A stretch of 64,000 nt of DNA from Neodontobutis hainanensis (lineage: Eukaryota > Chordata > Actinopteri > Gobiiformes > Odontobutidae). The notes under the pieces are model-generated. The model saw only the letters and a program-made list of their open reading frames with translations. It was not told the origin of the DNA and searched no databases. Positions 38,772-49,277 of this stretch are shown one piece after another. The position numbers and the translations under genes are program-made. The stretch spans positions 1 through 64,000 of the forward strand of contig JALDNG010002548.1 in NCBI GenBank assembly GCA_024349245.1, written 5' to 3'. Position 1 is the stretch's first letter. Each line of letters begins with the position of its first letter.

Positions 38772-39083
38772 CCACTGCTGGATCTATGGAGACTCCTAGT
38801 CCTACTGCTGGGACTGGACTTTGAACTGTAGGTTTACAAAATATAAGGAGGCTACCGGATTGATTACTTCAATAGCCTTTAGCAATCGCAACACATGCTA
38901 ATAAATTAGATTTAAATTTATTTTATTTATAAAAAATTAAATAAAACATTAACAGAAAGGATATACTTGTGCACACATAGCAAGTTACAAAGCATTTCTA
39001 ATTAACTCTATCCAACATTTCTTTATAGTAGCGTCCCCGTTGTAATAAACACGTAAAATGTTGTAGCAGGAATCTCATAAATG
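38772..39083. other. Unassigned DIRS right flank
   Basis: The right half of the insertion site (ccactgctggatc) followed by AT-rich sequence. I see no gene or repeat signature. Confidence 0.5.
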
Positions 39084-39294
39084 ATTTACATTTATTTATT
39101 TAGCTGACACTTTTATCCAAAGTGACTTACATCGTTCTACAGTAATTACCAGTGTTACAGCCACTGGAGGCAAAATGGGTTAAGTGTCTTGCCCAAGGAC
39201 ACAACGACAGTATGAACTGTAGGGAGAGCAGGAATCGAACCACCTACCTTCTGGTGGAACAACAACTGCTCTACCCATTGAGCTACTGCTGCCC
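39084..39294 (-). mobile_element. tRNA-derived SINE
   Basis: Read on the minus strand it starts with gggcagcagtagctcaatgg, a tRNA-like head with A box TAGCTCAATGG (39275-39285) and perfect B box GGTTCGATTCC (39231-39241). The body has the common fish segments ccttgggcaagacactta and gtaagtcactttggataaaa, and it ends in an ATAAATAAATAAATG tail. Transcription would be by RNA polymerase III. I do not name the family. Confidence 0.8.
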
Positions 39295-39867
39295 AAATAA
39301 TCAATTTTTCTTCCATGGCTGGTTTGTATGCTGTCTTTGATAAAAATTAGATAAGAGTGAGAAACACGTGCAGTAAAAATGTGGAACTTAAACTTAATAC
39401 TGAATACTCTTCAATATCTGCAGTGATGGAGTCATGTTTACAGGTCAGTGTGGACAAGCTGAACCAAACTTTGGATCAATGCCGCCATCTGTAGGTCACA
39501 AATAAAAACACAGAAAGATACAATGAAGCAGCCTAATAACATTAATGGTGACAGATTGGAACTAAAAGTTTCTATTTCATTTCACACATAATCTTTAAAG
39601 CTTTTGAGAACAATTACCTTTATAATGCAGTGATTATGAAATCACATTTTCTCTTATGGTTAAATGGTGACTTAATTTAGAAAGAGAACTGAAGTATTCA
39701 TACAAGAAAGCTCCAACAAATATTAATATTTACTTCACAGGAAATGGCATTTGAGACATCTAGAGATAATACTTTCATAGACCTTTAAGTCTTAATATCC
39801 CAAATATTATATATTGTTTGTATAATAATGCTTAAATATATTAAATCATTTGTGTTCAGTTTATTCC

Positions 39868-39868
<1 letters not shown>

Positions 39869-39914
<46 letters not shown>

Positions 39915-39924
39915 TAATAATAAT
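39869..39924. repeat. (TAA)n microsatellite
   Basis: About 18 TAA units with a single interruption (aacaat). A likely site of length variation. Confidence 0.97.
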
Positions 39925-40149
39925 GCATAAGCCGAATTGTCAACTGTTACACAAGAGAATTAAAAAATAGAAGTTAACACAATAAAAAAATAAATAAATA
40001 ATAGAAGTTATCACAATAAACTTAGCATTTGCCAATATTACTCAGCTTCAAGTAAAAGAATAGTCTTGTGAATGGTGTTTCTATAACAGTCATAGTTGTA
40101 TGTCCCTTTGCCGTCTTGAGTAGAGTCACTAAGAAGAAGCTTGACTTTT

Positions 40150-42654
40150 CTGACCCTCCCGTCAGTTATAGCCTATGAGTAGTCCAACTTTACAATCAAG
40201 TTTGGGAGCCATTTCCTTTGATAAATGCTTCAGATAAAACCAATTCTCTGCCGTCTTGCGTGTGGGAATATGAGATCTGTTGACAGGAATATAGTCTCTG
40301 GTGTAGGTTGTTGGCAACTTGATTCTTGTTTCTGAGTTTATGCCTATCACTTGTAGGTCATTTAACTTGTGGCTGGAAACAATCTTTGTTTTGGATGTTA
40401 TTGTGGAAAATTTGAGCTTTACTGGTTCAGAAATGGTGTTGAGTGACTCAGCTGTGTCTTTTAAGATGAAAGTGGTGTCGCTTTGAGTGTCAAGCAGGGT
40501 CTACACCAGCTTCTCTTTCTCCGGGTTGTCTATAGTGGATACATAGACTGGAATGACTGGGAGGTACAACCTTGTGCCTTTTGTTGTATAACTCTGTTCG
40601 ATGTGACATGTTTGGACTCTGGTTCTTGAGGATTAGACACATTTTCTCTTGACTACTCTGTGGATGTTCTTCATTTTTTGGGGGGTTTGTCTCTGTCTCT
40701 TTTTTGTCTGTCTTGATGTAGACATGTTGGGTGTGCCTTTTGGCATTTATCACATACACTTCTGGAACTACAATTCTTGGAGTTATGGCCAGACTTAAGA
40801 CAGCCAAAGCACAGCCTTTCAGACTGAGCAAACTCTCTTCTCAACAGTTTTTTTCATTATCTTCCTACATTTGTGAAGTGCATGACCTGGTTTCTTACAA
40901 AAGAGACATTCCATACTTGTCTTTTCGTTGGTGCTTGTCCTTAGTGTTTTGGCATTAGGTGTGTGGTTTCTTCTTACCTTGTCTTTAATGAAATGTTTGT
41001 GATCTGTGTCAGATGGCTTTAATGCTTGCAATGAGGTAATAGGATTGCAGGCAGTTCTTGCTTCCTTGTTTAGAAATTTGACAAAATGGCTGAAGTCAGG
41101 AAACATTTTGTGTTCATCTTGGGACTCTGTCACTGTCCTATTCCAGCGTGCACTTAGCCAATCTGGTAGCTTTGCTGCAATTCTCATATTTTCAACACAG
41201 TCAGTACTTGTAAACCTTGTACATAGGGCATTGCTGACTCAACACTGCTTAAGAAGTCTGCAAACTCACGTAGATCTTCACTGTCTTTGGTGGTGATTTT
41301 TGGCCACAGCTGTATCTTGTCACAATATGACTTGCCTATTACAAATGGATTTCCAAATCTATCTTCAAGTATTTCCCAGGTTGCAAGATATGCTGAGTCT
41401 GTTCCAACTAAAAAGTGACCATCAACAGCTTGCTTTGCTGAACCTCCAACATACTCTCAAAAAGAATGGCTTTTCTTGTGTTGGCAGAATTTTACGGTCA
41501 ACTAATGTCTGAAAGGACGGCTTCCAATCTATATACAGCAGTGGATCACCTGTACAGACTGCAGGCTCAGGAATTGGAATTCTGTTAGCAGTTAAAGCTT
41601 CAGCAAGTGTTTTCACCAGATCAATAGAGGCATCTTGTTCCTTAGAGGGAGCTGCGGATTGAGTCACAGACGCTTGAAAAGGAGCTTGGTAGCTTGTAGG
41701 AACTTCAGATGGAAAGAATGGTTTAGAATAAACATTTGGAAAACTTAATGGTAAGATGGAACTGTCTTTCTTAATTTGTAAGTGTAAAACAGACTTGTCT
41801 TCATTCTCACTGTTAATGCTTTCAGCATACACCTTTAGCCTTGCTTGTGCTGCATTATGCTTTTGCATCTCCTTTAGAAATTCTACTTCTTTTCTCTTTT
41901 CTTCCAACTTTGTTTTTATTGTTGTGCTCTCTGTTAGGAATTGTGCTCTTTTCTTGCATCCTCTACTTCAAGTTCTCTGATTTCTTCCTCACGTTGATGT
42001 TGTGTTTTCATTATTTTAATGACTTCTTCTGAGGCTGCTACCTCAGCTGCAGCTTCTTGCCTTTGTTGTATTGTGCCTAAGGATGACCGCTTAGACACAT
42101 TAGACATGGCCTTTGATTTGCAGGTTGTCCCTGAAGAGACACTGCTAGCACGGCTTTCAAACACTGACTCCAAATCTGGCCAGGGATATCTTCTGGAGTG
42201 CCATCTTCTTCTAGAAGACACTGTGCCTTAGCTTTGGCAGCATGACTAATAGACCTTCTTATTTCATTGTGAGGACTTTTGATCTTTCTTATCTCAACAT
42301 ATGTTTTACAGATGTCTGACTCAAATGCATCTATTGTACTCACAGCTTCAGCAGTTATTTCCACGTCTTTACCTTTTATAAATCTTCTGAAACAGTTTAT
42401 ATGGTACTTCCATTTCTTGTAAAGACGATCAAAATCTTTTATTAACTCACTTAGCTTCTTTTAGAGATTTACCCTTTTCAGTGAGTGTGCGTGTTCGCTG
42501 GCTTTCGAAGATCTTCTGGATGTGTGTTATCAGTTTATACTAAGGACTGTTGAGTAGCTTTGTTTGTGTGCTCCACATCTTCATCATCATGAGCATCAAG
42601 CTCTGCACTGTCTTCATCAGTTGGTTGTACTGTGCCCTTATCTTCATCTGCCAT
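40150..42654 (-). pseudogene. BEL/Pao retrotransposon gag-protease remnant
   Basis: On the minus strand, ATG at 42654-42652 opens MADEDKGTVQPTDEDS. A charged coiled-coil-like part follows (42221-41934). Next comes the conserved gag core (41907-41422) with IPIPEPAVCTGDPLLYIDWK and SFQTLVDRKILPTQEK, then RIAAKLPDWLSARWN (41187). After that there is a zinc knuckle CLFCKKPGHALHKC and a protease segment around 40440-40500 with LLDTQSD and ILKDTAESL. The gag is broken by several frameshifts, and a TAG (40501-40503) sits just before the protease motif. No RT, RNase H or integrase follows: homology fades at about 40150. The gag motif set is that of fish BEL/Pao elements. Confidence 0.85.
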
Positions 42655-42865
42655 TTTCACTGTAAATTGCAGCTTTATATTTTCTTGAGCAGAATATGAA
42701 TTTACTTTGTTCTTTACGCTTGGTATCTGTTGGATTTTAAATCTAGTTTACAAGTGCTTGTACTACTTCCAAGACACAAACTTGAGTGTTTGCTTGCTTA
42801 GTTTTCACTTGTTAACTTTATCTTGACTTGTGCAGCGTAGTGTTCTACTATGCCGGATTTTCCAC

Positions 42866-43276
42866 TGTTACACGAGACACGAGTTCTTTTTACTAATGTT
42901 TACTGTATTCTTGCACCTAAATATTCACAATTTACACCGTAGAACTAGCAAACAAAATATAACATAAGCATGTTTCATATGCAAATAAACACAAAATTAC
43001 ACATTTACACATTAAACATTTACATACCACTTTGGTCTGCCAGTAAACAAACCGATTAACTGCAACTTGTACTTTACTTTATTACGTTCTTTAATTTTAA
43101 TATTTGTTCAAAATTAACTATTATGACTCTTATGGCCTTGTACATGTAAAATAAATAAATAAATAGGAAAATAAATCTAAATTTAGAAAAAGGATATGAG
43201 CCAAATATACATTCTCACATGTATCTTAAGTACACTGGCTCCATCTAGCGGTGAAATAAGTGAACATTTCGTTACA
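42866..43276 (-). repeat. Candidate 5' LTR of the BEL/Pao remnant
   Basis: Read on the minus strand, a ~410-bp stretch begins TGTAACGAAATGTTCAC and ends CTCGTGTAACA, about 210 bp upstream of the gag start. It contains AATAAAG and a ctagatggagccagtg segment of the kind seen in BEL LTRs. No second LTR is present in the window, so the boundaries are inferred only from TG...CA ends and position. Confidence 0.45.
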
Positions 43277-43785
43277 GTTACAATGCATATGATTAGTCAG
43301 TGGTGTGTTGCTATCAATAATACATATATCTGTTTACAAATAAATGTCATAATAAAATTGCTGAATATTTGTTCAGACCTGAGGGATTTATACATGTAAT
43401 AATAAAGAGATACATTTATAAATTTTTGTTACAGTCCCAGTTATGTATGATTTGTAAGTGTCTTGAGGTTTTCATTATCTAACATTGTGATAACGCTGAA
43501 GGAAGACAAATTGTATTGAATCTCAAACTTCATTTTACTTTATTAAATATTTAAAATTGTTAGCTCTGGCTTCTTCTTAGATGTGTTAAATTTATTTGCA
43601 CCACACTGTTCTTCTGGCAGTGTTCATTTCAGTGCCCCATGCTTCTGCAGCAGAAAGCTTTCAGAAATCTACAAAGACAAAAATACATATACATATTGAG
43701 ACTCTACTATAACATATTGAACTACTACCAACTATCAAAATGTTACCTTTTTTTTAAAGAAAGCATTCTTTCGCACTGTGCTCCT
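43277..43785. other. Unassigned AT-rich sequence
   Basis: No supported gene. A few chance frames only. Confidence 0.5.
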
Positions 43786-43925
43786 CCCTCATGGTTCTGG
43801 AAACAAAGTGGCGGTGGGAGGAAGCCGGAGTACCCGGAGAAAACCCACAGTAACACGGGGAGGGCATGCAGACTTTTCACAGAAAGACCGGAGCTGGCCG
43901 AGGATGTTCGAGCCGGCCTCCTGTC
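43786..43925 (+). repeat. Fish interspersed repeat fragment (ggaggaagccggagtaccc)
   Basis: Contains ggaggaagccggagtaccc, gagaaaacccac, acggggagggcatgcag and a following cagaaagaccgg. This string is very common in fish genomes as part of dispersed repeats; I cannot name the parent family. Frames across it are not genes. Confidence 0.5.
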
Positions 43926-43978
43926 AAACAATACATGTTATATTAGATGTAGGTATTACCAGCGAAAAAAGCATAGGT

Positions 43979-43991
43979 CTAAGACAACATT
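43979..43991. repeat. Target-site duplication, left copy
   Basis: ctaagacaacatt, identical to 44776-44788. The two copies tightly border the Penelope-like insertion. Confidence 0.85.
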
Positions 43992-44775
43992 GAAAAAAAA
44001 GGTTTAGGTAAAAGCATCTGAACTCAGTTTTCAAGGTGAAGATGTTTCGTCTCTAATTCCAAGACTTTATCAATTCTGAGATCAACTGGTAAGAGAGCTG
44101 AGCTTATATCTCAGAGGGAGGAGTTTCCCTGAAACATTCCAGTCCACTTTAAACCAGGGAACACACTGCGTCAAAAAACTGGTCCATCCTAAAGACAAGA
44201 TCCCCACAATCAGAGTAATGTAGTTTATTTGGTGGACCTGAGTCTGCAGTCCTCAAAGAGAAAGGACATTCCTTTGAGGACAGCAATGTCTGAATCTTGG
44301 CCAGAGAGGCCAGATGGTTTGAGAGAGGTGTTTGAGAGAGGGTGAAGGAAGCCATTTTGTGAAAATGGAAAAGCCCTCGTTGAACAGAGGAGGTGGCCTC
44401 AGATTCATGTTGCCTAGTATTTATAACAGTATTCTGAAACCTAAAACAAAAGAGCCTCACCCTAGAACAATAAACACAGCACCTGAATGGAGCAGTGTCA
44501 CTATCGACTCTCCTGAGCCTTAACAACTCCCACATCAGGAGTCACACTTCCATTTCATGACCAACGACTGTGAGAACAACAGACTGACCCATCAGGTTTG
44601 GTTTCAGGAGAAACTCCTCCCTCTAGAGATATAAGCTCAGCTCTCTTACCTGTGGATCTCAGAATTGATAAAGTCTCTTGGAATTAGAGACGAAACGTCT
44701 TCACCTTGAAAACTGATGCTTTTATTTAAACCTTTTTTTCAAGATGTCCTGGATGACTAACAACCTTCACAGACA
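43992..44775 (+). mobile_element. Truncated Penelope-like element
   Basis: A 784-bp insertion flanked by the 13-bp direct repeat ctaagacaacatt (43979-43991 and 44776-44788). Its two ends are inverted repeats: 43992-44145 and 44600-44755 share ttcaaggtgaagatg, gtctctaattccaag and gagctgagcttatatctc in opposite orientation. Between them is the end of a GIY-YIG endonuclease frame, a hallmark of Penelope-like retroelements, and the right end has atgtcctggatgac, typical of their tail. The RT is absent. Short inverted or pseudo-LTR structures are known for this family. Confidence 0.8.
44241..44445 (+). pseudogene. Penelope GIY-YIG endonuclease C-terminal remnant
   Basis: Plus-strand translation gives HSFEDSNV, ARWFERGV and VKEAI, then in another frame EKPSLNRGGGLRF and SIYNSIL. 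This order is the conserved C-terminal end of the GIY-YIG domain of Penelope-like proteins, which nicks target DNA. Two in-frame stops, a short duplicated segment around gagagaggtgtttgagagag (44319-44340), and at least one frameshift make it dead. Confidence 0.8.
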
Positions 44776-44788
44776 CTAAGACAACATT
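44776..44788. repeat. Target-site duplication, right copy
   Basis: ctaagacaacatt, identical to 43979-43991. Confidence 0.85.
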
Positions 44789-44989
44789 ATTAAAACGTTA
44801 CCAGCACTTCTGTTTTGAAACAAACAGATGTAATGTTGGGAATGCAGACTGGAGGCTGTAAGTATTCTGTAATACACAAAATAAGGCTTAAATCAGATCC
44901 GTCCATAAGTCCAATGACTGCTCATGGTTTGTTTGCCACATGTAGGTAGTTTCTTACTTTTGCTTTTTTTGCAGCTGTCAAGGAGTTGG

Positions 44990-46785
44990 TGCTAAACAGC
45001 AGCTGACTGGCACTGGGCCTGAAGACATACAAAATACAAGTTTAGAAAAACTTGATAACCATCATTACATACGTTACCTGTTTGTACATTTCTTTCATTG
45101 TGTCTCTTTCTGTTCTCTCTGGATAACACACAAACTGAGAGACAAGGGTCAAATGCACTGAGGGACTGATGTGAGAGGGATTTTCTTTTTTCATGCTGTA
45201 TCTTGACTGTAGCCGACACCTGCTCCAGTCCTTGTTGTCTGACTGTTGACTCTGTGTAGTACACCTGGCAAAATAAAATGAACAACATCAAAAAAAGAGT
45301 GACTCTTTCTAAAGTTTGTCACAAACATATGGTTTCACACTCTGATGTGTTTCTCCTGAGGTGGAGTGGAGTCGCTGTCGTCCTCCTCAGAGCGTCTCCT
45401 CTTCTTTGGCTTCTCTGCAAGTCGCCAAGAAGTATTAACAAAGCGACAGAGGACAGACATAAGCATGTGACCGTCAGTGTGGTAGTCTGTCACTCTCCAG
45501 TGGTTGTGCCGCTTGGTACCATCAGTGTGGTACACAGGAGAGATGACTCTGGTCACGCTCCAGTCCTCCCAAGTCACTCTGCGGAGGCGGCACATGAAAG
45601 TGAGTCTCAGGCCTGAGAGCCACTCGGTGTGAGCAGGCATCAGCAGAGTCTGAGAGGCAGAGCCCACCGGGGGATGCATCAGACCGGGAGGCTGCTCCAT
45701 CAGAGGAGATGGCCTGGTGTTCTCGAGCTCCGGCCTGCCTCCTTCAAAGAGCTTAAAATCCTCGTCCACCTGAAAAGGTGAGAAGAGGGTTACTGTCCGG
45801 AAGGAGCCTCTGTAGGGAATATGTGGGAAGTTAGAGGAACCAGTTAAAAAGCTGTAGAAAAGGCTCAGGCAAGTGTCCCTCATCGAGCTGATGCCGGTGC
45901 TGCTCAGAGGACGGTTCCTCAGGTTGGTGATCCTCAGCTCCAGAACTGTAGATAGCAGAGGTAGAGAAGCTACAAAGAGAAACAAACAAGCACTGGTCAG
46001 AGAGACTGGATCACAGACTGAACATCAACATTGTCCTTAAGTATTTAAATACATGACACTTAAGATGACTGCTCTCATGAGAAATCATAATGAGTCCACT
46101 AATTGCTAGGGATCATATTATTGTATTATAATATCTAAACAAGCCATATACAGTTAGGCAACACTTCAACATTTTTAATCATATTAATATGGCTTATTAT
46201 TATTATACCACTCTACCACTGAGCCACTGCATCATGTCTTAATAATGAAGACATGGAGCAATGCAAATGAGGACATAATTAGACAATAATAGAGCATAAG
46301 CAGTCTTGTCCACATAAAATTGATTGAAGACATTTATTGTATAAGAGGGGAGCTGGGAATTTCAGCCACACAACCAAAACTGATGAAGTACTTTATTCCT
46401 CGGCGCCATCTTGGCCCTATACTTTTAATGTTAAATTCAACAAGTTTTGCAAACTTTTAATAATCATCAGATTTAACTTTTTTTCCTAATTTTTCCACTA
46501 TTACTTCTTCCCATAAATAAATGCCCAATTGTATTAACTATTATTACTCAATTATTTATTTATTTTTTTTTCCAGAAAGAAAATATAATCCTTATAATAT
46601 TTTACCAAAGCGGTCATCCAAGCTACAGATGTTGAGGGTGAGCAGGTGAGTCTCGCGCCATAAACCAGCATGAGCCATGGTTCAGTTTGAGTTGGTTCAA
46701 CTTTCAGTGAAGTCAGTGATTTTTCCAGAAGAAAATCGAGGATCGAGCTGAGCGGTCGGGGTCTGCGTGGCAATCGGTCGCTCAA
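44990..46785 (-). CDS. Unrecognised spliced gene candidate with NLS-like C-terminus
   Basis: Possible exons on the minus strand: (1) ~46785-46606, with RRPRPLSSILDFLLEKS and MLVYGARLTCSPS, ending at donor GTAAAA; (2) 45945-45335, after acceptor ctatctacag, carrying TNLRNRPLSSTGISSM, LSGLRLTFMCRLRRVTWEDW and VISPVYHTDGTKRHNHW, then a basic/acidic end KPKKRRRSEEDDSDS and stop TGA; (3) a possible alternative exon at about 45266-45110 starting YYTESTVRQQGLEQ. The long open exon, splice-like borders and mixed composition suggest a real gene, and KPKKRRR resembles a nuclear localisation signal. I do not recognise the family. The first ATG is uncertain: the earliest in frame in exon 1 is the MLVYGARL methionine. 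Confidence 0.45.
46206..46230 (-). repeat. tRNA-like SINE head scrap
   Basis: Read on the minus strand, gcagtggctcagtggtagag resembles the A-box part of a tRNA-derived SINE. No B box follows. Confidence 0.3.
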
Positions 46786-47084
46786 GTGAACGAGAAATGT
46801 AAAAGAACGTTAGACTGCGCGCTTAAATAAAGCCAGCATCACCATGACTACACCTGTCACGCCACGTTTGTTGTCAGTCAATGAGAAAGTTATTGTTTAT
46901 TACTAATTAACACGCCTAAAAAGATGTGCTGTGTGTTTTAATTGATGTATAGGCCTAATTGGTTTCTAAAATCATCAACAAGTTATACAGCAACCTTCAC
47001 CACTAGGGGGCAGAGCAAACTTCTTTTCTTCAGGATGTTGACTTTTATTTATTTTTCTTTTTTCTGAATGTTACAGTTCTTAGT

Positions 47085-47240
47085 GTTTTTTTTTTTTACT
47101 GTATTTGCGATCTCATTTGCCTATTGTTGTTCTGTCTGCTCTCTTTGTTAATTGTCCTTACTGTTGTTTGTTTATTGTTTATTGTAAAGCGTCCTTGAGC
47201 TCTAGAAAGGCGCTATATAAATAAAACTTATTATTATTAT
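47085..47240 (+). mobile_element. Non-LTR retrotransposon 3' tail
   Basis: The segment ends with gtaaagcgtccttgagc, aaaggcgctatataaataaa and a TTATTATTATT run. This is a widespread 3' end of fish LINEs, with the simple-sequence tail used in retrotransposition. No coding part is attached. Confidence 0.6.
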
Positions 47241-47395
47241 TTTTTTTTTATCTGCATTAGCTGTGCTTTACAGCCAGCTACTCTAATCCTTCTTTAAAAA
47301 ACATTTTAAACAATAAAATAACATAATAATATCATAAATATACAAAATACATATAGCTTTTATGATGATTTTACGATATTGATTCAGAATGAGAA

Positions 47396-47835
47396 TTACT
47401 TTTATTCATCCCCAAAGGGAAATTATTTTTGTTACAAACACGCAACCGACAGACAATAGAAGTTTCTTTTTAAAGAATATAACTTAACGATAAACAATGA
47501 TATCCCTAACAATCTATTTACATATTAACATGATACATATTCCCATATTACATATTGACATGATGTAGAGTTTCCAAGTTTCCAAGTGGCCAGTCTATTA
47601 GGAGACGAGCTCTTGCAGCTGCCCAGTACTTTGTGGAGCGGGTGGAAGGCAAAGTCCAGAAAAGTCCTGATTTTGGACAACATCATCCTCTCCGACACGA
47701 CAGTCATGCCTCCCCTACGACATGTCCAGCCTTCTTGATGATCTTTTTGAGTCTTTTAGTGTCCCTCACGCACAGACCGCTGCCCCAGCAGACCACAGCC
47801 TACATGACGGCACTGGCCATGACATTGCTGTTAAA
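47396..47835 (-). mobile_element. L2-like LINE 3' fragment, ORF2 end and 3' UTR
   Basis: On the minus strand the degenerate end of a non-LTR reverse transcriptase is readable: AVVCWGSGLC, RDTKRLKKIIKKAGHVVG, then after a frame change TVVSERMMLSKI and FHPLHKVLGS. The tail near 47400-47425 reads taatttccctttggggatg followed by aataaaag, like an L2-type 3' UTR. An in-frame stop and a frameshift are visible. L2/CR1-group assignment comes from these C-terminal motifs only. Confidence 0.65.
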
Positions 47836-48118
47836 AAAGGGCGAAATCCTGACAGTAGCTACTGTTTCCTATTAAAACAGTAACTTACTGAAATAGAATA
47901 GAAATGCATTCCCGGGAAACATTAGGGGCTTTAGGACATTTTCTTAAAAATACTGTAAAGTACTGTAAATTGTGTTGCATTCTGGGAGTGAAAATGAATT
48001 AACAGTTTATAGTCTACAGTAGTTTCAAAGAGGACACATGCAGAGAAGTCCTGGCGTCTTTTCACCGTCTCAAGGAATACTACAGGCTACCTGAGTCGGT
48101 TCCACTCTGTCGAAACGG
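47545..48118. repeat. ~575-bp direct repeat, copy 1
   Basis: From cccatattacatattgacatg to gagtcggttccactctgtc. It is repeated at about 50675-51250 with very few changes, and includes the LINE fragment plus non-LINE sequence (cattctgggagtgaaaatg, gcagagaagtcctggcg). The two copies lie in the same orientation about 3.13 kb apart. Confidence 0.85.
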
Positions 48119-48157
48119 ACGAAGATAAATTTACTAAATTACGTAACGCGTTCGACC

Positions 48158-48310
48158 GGCGCGTGGTGTTGTGGTTAGAGCGCAGCGCCCCGGATACAGC
48201 CGAGCTCGAAGTTTTGCGGGTTCGAGTCAGCGCTGCTCACTTACCAAACTCAATATCACGTGCGGCCCTGGACATTGGCCACTTGGCCAATGTCCGTAAG
48301 CAAAGCGAAA
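48158..48310 (+). mobile_element. tRNA-derived SINE-like sequence
   Basis: gcgtggtgttgtggttagag (A-box-like), then gcgggttcgagtcag with a B box GGTTCGAGTCA (48219-48229), one base off consensus. A poly(A)-like run and TTTT follow at 48307-48321. It could be a decayed tRNA pseudogene instead of a SINE; I see no clean cloverleaf. Confidence 0.5.
48270..48295. repeat. Perfect 12-bp-arm palindrome
   Basis: ggacattggcca and tggccaatgtcc are exact reverse complements separated by only two bases. It lies in the body of the SINE-like sequence and would form a strong hairpin in RNA. Confidence 0.9.
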
Positions 48311-48713
48311 AAAAAATCTTTTACCTTACCTTTTTATATATTTATTTGTTGTTATTTTCAACAGCTCTCTCAAAGAAAATCCTTGGCCTGGGCATATGTC
48401 CTTATTTATTCATCAATGAATATTACAAAATGGTACACACGCTGGTCTACCTTCAAACTGGGTCGTTTTTAAATGCGCTTTTATTCAATTTCACCGTAAA
48501 TGTGCCCCTTCATGTATGCAGCCAAACTTGCAAAGCATATTAGTTTTATAACCAGCTGTTACCACTGAGGGGCGCTACTTCTCTGTAGGTTGGCTTACTC
48601 TGCTGTGGCTGACACAAGGCCAAAGGGACAATTACACAATGTACAATCACCGCAAAACATACCTACTGTAAACATTTACATACATAACTTTTAACTCTGC
48701 CTCATGCCTCTGC

Positions 48714-48823
48714 CACATGTCCAGCCCTCTTGATGATCTTTTTGAGTCTTTTAGTGTCCCTCAGGCACAGACCACATGCAGAGAAGTCCTGGCGTCGTTT
48801 CACCGTCTCAAGGAATACTATTG
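48714..48823. repeat. Internally deleted third copy of the direct repeat
   Basis: cacatgtccagccctcttg to cctcaggcacagacc, then directly acatgcagagaagtcctgg to caaggaatacta. Compared with the full copies, about 290 bp between cacagacc and acatgcag are missing. Confidence 0.8.
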
Positions 48824-49277
48824 TCAGTCCAACGCATTGGATAATTCACGTAAGTTGAAGCACATTCTAATTTTGGGGGTAATGTTTGCTTAATAATGTA
48901 ATCGTATTTGATTTACTATTGTTGAATACAAGCTAATCAGTAAATCTAGCAGTTAGCTTTAGCAATTAGCTTGTGCAAATTGTGCTGCACTATTTGGCAG
49001 AAATAACATTCAACAAGTAATTTTATTTATTTATTTATTTTTTAAACTTTTGTTAATATTTGTGTGTTTTGTGTATGGCATGAAAGTTGTTGGTGTTTTC
49101 TTAGTATGTGGGGATTTGGGAGCCTGTCCACTTTCCGTTTTTTTAATGTTGTAATTTAAGGCTATTTATAACCAATTTTAAGCATCTTAGGGGAGAATTG
49201 TTAAAAGTTTAACTTAAATGATATTAATAAGCCAAATGCTGGTCAAATAGTTATTCTTAAAATATATTATTTCAAGA

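Noticed and set aside
44149..44535. 128-codon minus-strand frame in the Penelope insertion
   Set aside because: It is antisense to the GIY-YIG remnant.
48158..48240. Functional tRNA gene
   Set aside because: A- and B-box-like signals are present but no clean cloverleaf or anticodon arm could be drawn.
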